From: Candidatus Melainabacteria bacterium | GTDB lineage: Bacteria > Cyanobacteriota > Vampirovibrionia > Obscuribacterales > Obscuribacteraceae | Assembly (NCBI GenBank): GCA_020853845.1 | Contig: JADYYD010000035.1 | Span: 1-54,576 of the forward strand | DNA: 54,576 nt | Direction of reading: 5' to 3' | In this document: positions 51,312 to 54,576 of the stretch, piece after piece | How positions within the stretch are numbered: position 1 is the stretch's first letter | Layout of the letters: the number at the start of each line of letters is the position of its first letter | Position numbers and translations under genes: made by a program | Notes under the pieces: generated by a model | Seen by the model: the letters and a program-made list of their open reading frames with translations, nothing else | What the model was told of the DNA's origin: nothing | Database searches by the model: none

Positions 51312-52028
51312 ATGCCAGCAGCAATTACGGTTTTTCCGAACAAGACTTGTCTGACCGCATGTTTCAGCATAGTTGTGATATCACTGTCCGGCGCCTCTGC
51401 CATCGACAACATTTGCAAAACAATTTTTCAAAACAAATCTGCCACAGTCAGCGAATATGACTGCAACATTCCTGTGGACGAGCAAACGGCAATTGACTTT
51501 ACAAAATTCTGGGCCACGCGCGCCTTGAATTTCGATACCACCGGCTCGGAAAAATTGCACCAAGAGTCGACGCGCTGGATGGCTGATACCGCAATGGCGG
51601 AGAAATTGAAAAAGACTTTCTGGCTGGGACATGACTCAGCGCCGATTGTAAAAGGTCAGGTCGTTTCTGTGACTGACGCGGTTTTATTCGATCGTAAAAC
51701 GGCTGGTGTGGAGCTCATTGTCCATTTGACCAGAGCCGGACGCGGAACAGAACGGATTCCAGTCCTCATGCATGTCGTGGTATCGAAAGAACAGGATGGA
51801 TATCGCGTGCAGGGATTTCAGGTCGATTACTTCCATGACCGGGCCGCCTCGCTTATCTGCGGTCAATTCAGCCGCACACACTTGCTTGTGCATGACGGTC
51901 CGGAAAAAGGAACCGTACAAAAACGGAATCAAGCTTCGCGCATACTAAATTCTTTCGACGCGGATAGTTATTATGCGCAGGAGGCAACTTTCTTTATAGA
52001 ATGCGTGGTGTCAGCTCTGGATAATTGA
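51312..52028 (+). CDS. Secreted protein of unknown function, 238 residues
   Basis: The frame opens at 51279, but the ATG at 51312 has TGGTGGTGTCTT in front and begins a plausible signal sequence (TCLTACFSIVVISLSGASA). The mature part contains DFTKFWATRALNFDTTGSEK, then WMADTAMAEKLKKTFWLGHD and a beta-rich end (VELIVHLTRAG, RIPVLMHVVVSK, YRVQGFQVDYF). The helix-then-curved-sheet order and the F-W-x-x-x-A opening resemble NTF2-like proteins such as VirB8/TraE, but I would not assert it. There are several Cys in the mature part. It follows the hydrolase gene and may be in the same transcript. Confidence 0.6.
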   Translation: MPAAITVFPNKTCLTACFSIVVISLSGASAIDNICKTIFQNKSATVSEYDCNIPVDEQTAIDFTKFWATRALNFDTTGSEKLHQESTRWMADTAMAEKLKKTFWLGHDSAPIVKGQVVSVTDAVLFDRKTAGVELIVHLTRAGRGTERIPVLMHVVVSKEQDGYRVQGFQVDYFHDRAASLICGQFSRTHLLVHDGPEKGTVQKRNQASRILNSFDADSYYAQEATFFIECVVSALDN

Positions 52029-52442
52029 TTGCAGACGCCGGATGCCGCCGAAAAAAAATTCGGTTGTGTCAGCAGATTTTAAGTACTGGTGCCCCTCTCG
52101 AGGGTTGCCGGCGGGCAAGCTCGTGCTACACTAAATGTAGTTAATGTCCCCGCCAAGCAACCTTAGCCTAGGCAATCGCAGCGATTGTTAGAGTCTAATT
52201 GCATACGGATCTATAGAATAGGGTGAGGAAAAATCCCGATATTGTGGTGCTGAAAATAGGCAGATTTAGGTACGTGCCGATCATCTTTCGAAGGAGGCAA
52301 TAACCCATTCAAGTGATTTCTCCTGCTCTACCTGGCAGGAAGTGATTGTGTCTGAAACGATGGTTACAGTGAGACTGTAATACCGTCCGGGGCTTTCAGA
52401 CAGATGAATTTAGAGAATAAAATTCGACCGGAGGCCTTGAGA
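52029..52442. other. 414-nt gap, possible long leader of the repeat-protein gene
   Basis: It contains an AAGGAGGCAA at 52291-52300 that is not followed at normal spacing by any start of a usable frame, and a small stem (TCCTGC/GGCAGGA near 52320-52345). The true Shine-Dalgarno of the next gene (CGGAGG at about 52429-52434) is at the right end. A c-di-GMP riboswitch signature was looked for and not seen. No tRNA, no repeat. It may contain a structured leader or a degraded short gene. Confidence 0.5.
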
Positions 52443-53663
52443 ATGTTTGGTGCGTCAAAACAGTCAGAGATTTTGCTGGAACTTGTACGCAGCGCCAACG
52501 TAGTTGACAATCAAACCCTGGACAATGCAATTTCGATTGCGCAGCGATTGAATCTGCCGCTGGAAAGAGCACTGATGCAATCCGGCAGCTTCAGCGAGGA
52601 AAGCATGCGCCCTCTTCTGGCTGCAAAGCAAATGGTGGAAAACAACACCATTCGCCTGGATACGGCAATCAATGCGATTCGTCTGGCCCAGCATGATGAT
52701 ATCGATTTCCATCAGGCCCTTAAGAAACTGATGTCGGTTCACCAGAAGACGCTCGTGACGCCTTCTATGAACAACGACCTCACTGATTTGCTTATGCAAG
52801 CGCAACTGATCAATCAAGATCAATTCGGACGCGCAATGCAAAAATCGCTGCAGACAAAAATTTTGATTGGTCGCGTGCTTGTAATCACAGGAGACATCAC
52901 AAGCTCCTTATTCGGTTCAGCACTGCAAGCCGTTCTTCTAATCAGAGAAAAAGCAATCGAGCGCGGTGTGGCGATTGATGCGCTTAGACTGGCCCAGCAG
53001 AAAAACATTTGTTTGGAGCAGGCTTTATTCGAGATGGGCAGTTTTAAGACGCCCGCTGTCGGTTCACTAAAACTCTCCGAGCTGATGCGCATGTCCGGTT
53101 TGATTTCCGAGAGCGAATTGGCTGAGTGTCTCGAGATCGAACTGTTCAAAAACAAGCCTTTCGGCCAAGTATTGCGCGAGCAAGGTCTGGCAACGGATGA
53201 GCTTTTGGAGAACGCAATGATGTTGCAAGGCTCGGTTGCCGGAGGTGAACTCAAGGCGTACCAAGCCGCCGAAGCAATGCGTTTGATTGCCAAAGAAAAC
53301 ATGCTTTTGCAAAATGCCATAAACAGCGTCATGCAACGTTCGCGCTCGCAAGAAGAATTGAGACTGGGAGAATTGTTGATTGAGTCCTGCGTGCTGACGC
53401 GCGAAGCGGTAGAAACAACTGTCACCGCCGCCGTCACCAATAATGTCAAAATCGGCAAGATGCTTCTTGATGCCGGTCTTATTACGAAGAGCATGTTGCA
53501 CCGCGCGTTGCGGTGCCAATCACTATTGAAATACGGCGTGGTCTCCAAAGATCAAGCAGTCAAAATCATGAGCAGTTGCAAACAAAAGGAGCAAACTCTC
53601 GACCAGGCTATAACCGGACTGGGTTTGGCGGCTCCGACGCGCATGCAATGGTCATGGGTATGA
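52443..53663 (+). CDS. Repeat protein with GspE/PilB N-terminal-like units
   Basis: The longest frame starts at 52404, but the ATG at 52443 has CGGAGGCCTTGAGA in front (8-nt spacing), so this start is chosen. The 406-residue protein consists of four units of about 95-100 residues. Each reads roughly: L-x-x-L-L-x-x-A-x-x-I/V, x-x-x-x-L-x-x-A-I/M, then a Gly-x-x-L segment, then (I/L)-D-x-A-(I/L)-x-x-x-x-L-A-x-x and a final (L)-x-x-A-L/I. For example LLMQAQLINQDQFGRAM and LRMSGLISESELAECLE. The pattern recalls the MshEN-type N-terminal domain of type II/IV ATPases (GspE, PilB), which may bind c-di-GMP. There is no ATPase. No signal peptide. Function inferred only. Confidence 0.6.
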   Translation: MFGASKQSEILLELVRSANVVDNQTLDNAISIAQRLNLPLERALMQSGSFSEESMRPLLAAKQMVENNTIRLDTAINAIRLAQHDDIDFHQALKKLMSVHQKTLVTPSMNNDLTDLLMQAQLINQDQFGRAMQKSLQTKILIGRVLVITGDITSSLFGSALQAVLLIREKAIERGVAIDALRLAQQKNICLEQALFEMGSFKTPAVGSLKLSELMRMSGLISESELAECLEIELFKNKPFGQVLREQGLATDELLENAMMLQGSVAGGELKAYQAAEAMRLIAKENMLLQNAINSVMQRSRSQEELRLGELLIESCVLTREAVETTVTAAVTNNVKIGKMLLDAGLITKSMLHRALRCQSLLKYGVVSKDQAVKIMSSCKQKEQTLDQAITGLGLAAPTRMQWSWV

Positions 53664-53728
53664 TATGTTAGCCGGCTAGACAGGCGGCCCATTAATACGT
53701 CCAGATAATGCCAGCCGGCACTTGAAAA

Positions 53729-54576
53729 ATGTGGAAAATAGCCATCGTATTCCTTTTGGTATTCGTCAATTTCGGATACTGGTATTGGACGACCACGCCT
53801 TATTATTCAATTCTGGAAATCAGGGAAGCGATTGTTCATCACGATCTCAAATCGTTCGAGCAATATGTCGATGTCGAGCGCGTTTCCTCCAATATGATCG
53901 ACGGCTTCCTGACGCCGCAGGTGCGCTCGCGCCTCAGCAAGGGAGTGCTGGGCGACATGCTGGGATCGTCACTCATCAGCCTGGTCAAGCCGACCTTGAT
54001 GGATATTATCAAAAACGAAGTCAGCCATTTCGTGGAGAGCAATCAGCTCGCTGTCAACCAGGGAGCAAGCAGGATTACAAAAGGGCGAAAGAGAAAGGAC
54101 AACGCCACTGCACCGGCGATTGGTCACGTTCTCAAAGTCACAAAAACCAAGGACAACAAATTAGTAGTTGAGCAGGTCCCTATTGAATCCTTGCCTGCCC
54201 AAGGACAAAAGACTGCAGTTGCAAAACCTTCCAATCTAACGCAATCGACAGGGCTGGACGCCGGCGACATGAACGATGAAGGTCCGGCAAAACAGGAATC
54301 AAACTCTTCATCCGGGTTCGGCCTGCGCGACTTATCCATGAAAAACGTCACCGGCAAACTCGGGTTCGGGAAGCAAGCGTTCAAAAAAATCGCCTTTGTT
54401 CGCGTCCGAAAAAATGATGCCACCATAGGCGTGATGCTGCATAACAAAAGTTATGACACGGAGATGCTGTTAGAGCTGAAGATGGAACGGCAGGACGACC
54501 ACTGGAGACTGGTGGAAGTGTCTAATTTCGCCAGTTTTGTCTACCTTATCGTTTCCTATGAACAGGCGCGCCGCGA
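53729..54576 (+). CDS. DUF2939-like membrane protein, 3' end outside window
   Basis: The frame from the ATG at 53729 is open for 282 codons to the right edge, so the gene is truncated. It starts with a hydrophobic anchor (MWKIAIVFLLVFVNFGYWYW) followed by TTPYYSILEIREAIVHHDLKSFEQYVDV. This is the usual DUF2939 opening (Y-Y-x-x-x-x-I/L-x-x-A-I, D, F-x-x-Y-V-D). The middle is a basic, Lys-rich insertion (KGRKRKDNATAP) and a Ser/Gly/Pro linker, and the end has the WRLVEVSNFASFVYLI strand. DUF2939 proteins are small and of unknown function; this one is longer because of the linker. No clear Shine-Dalgarno is visible. Confidence 0.7.
   Translation, partial: MWKIAIVFLLVFVNFGYWYWTTTPYYSILEIREAIVHHDLKSFEQYVDVERVSSNMIDGFLTPQVRSRLSKGVLGDMLGSSLISLVKPTLMDIIKNEVSHFVESNQLAVNQGASRITKGRKRKDNATAPAIGHVLKVTKTKDNKLVVEQVPIESLPAQGQKTAVAKPSNLTQSTGLDAGDMNDEGPAKQESNSSSGFGLRDLSMKNVTGKLGFGKQAFKKIAFVRVRKNDATIGVMLHNKSYDTEMLLELKMERQDDHWRLVEVSNFASFVYLIVSYEQARR

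Noticed and set aside
52180-52403. c-di-GMP type riboswitch before the repeat-protein gene
   Set aside because: The conserved core of the c-di-GMP-I aptamer was not found.

Overview
The window is ordinary bacterial chromosome, densely coded on both strands. It carries house-keeping genes (uvrC, radA, lgt, nfo, hpf, nadE, mnmA, mfd, prs, hemL, rplU-rpmA, murE) mixed with many secreted or membrane proteins of unknown role. Five large TPR proteins are present, three of them kinesin-light-chain-like with the recurring G-x-D-H-P signature. This TPR richness, together with a MurE carrying the meso-DAP motif DNPR, a lipoprotein pathway (Lgt) and the absence of any photosynthesis gene, suggests a Gram-negative-type, non-photosynthetic relative of the Cyanobacteria (Vampirovibrionia/Melainabacteria, Obscuribacterales-like). 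That placement is inference from gene style, not a search result. No rRNA, tRNA, CRISPR array, insertion sequence or prophage was recognised.

Layout. 1-5.1 kb (minus): a run radA, uvrC, a 37-residue membrane peptide and a YfhO-like membrane protein that leaves the window. 5.2-7.1 kb: a small His/Asp-rich protein, lgt, and a convergent secreted protein. 7.2-15.7 kb (minus): a 1258-residue TPR protein followed by nfo and a TPR protein, preceded by hpf and a secreted TIM-barrel protein with SLH-like repeats. 15.9-21.1 kb (plus): nadE, a membrane protein, a FadJ-like bifunctional beta-oxidation enzyme and an overlapping thpR. 21.1-25.7 kb (minus): amidase, mnmA, a TPR protein. 25.9-32.4 kb (plus): mfd, a parvulin-type lipoprotein, a TPR protein. 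32.4-35.4 kb (minus): a PLP enzyme of the methionine gamma-lyase/aluminium-resistance family, prs, and an MBL-fold hydrolase. 35.6-38.2 kb (plus): comF, then an AT-richer three-gene cassette. 38.2-41.4 kb (minus): hemL, thioredoxin-like protein, peroxiredoxin, and two coupled small ORFs. 41.4-48.7 kb (plus): rplU, rpmA, murE, a DUF4388-like protein, polysaccharide deacetylase, PlsC-like acyltransferase, FAD oxidoreductase. 48.7-54.6 kb: a TPR protein (minus), then an alpha/beta hydrolase, a secreted protein, a repeat protein and a DUF2939-like protein cut by the right edge.

Functional themes are DNA repair (uvrC, radA, nfo, mfd), cell envelope (lgt, amidase, murE, deacetylase, acyltransferase, parvulin, SLH-like protein) and protein-protein scaffolds (TPR). 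The best candidate for an undescribed system is the cassette at 36394-38211. It is a TIGR04255-like gene, a W-D-G motif protein and a GLSV/HA-motif protein, packed with a 1-nt gap and a 4-nt overlap behind their own TTGACA promoter and inserted between comF and hemL. Several starts were moved from the longest open frame to codons with a proper ribosome binding site. Two end-truncated genes and two short genes were found by reading the frames directly.
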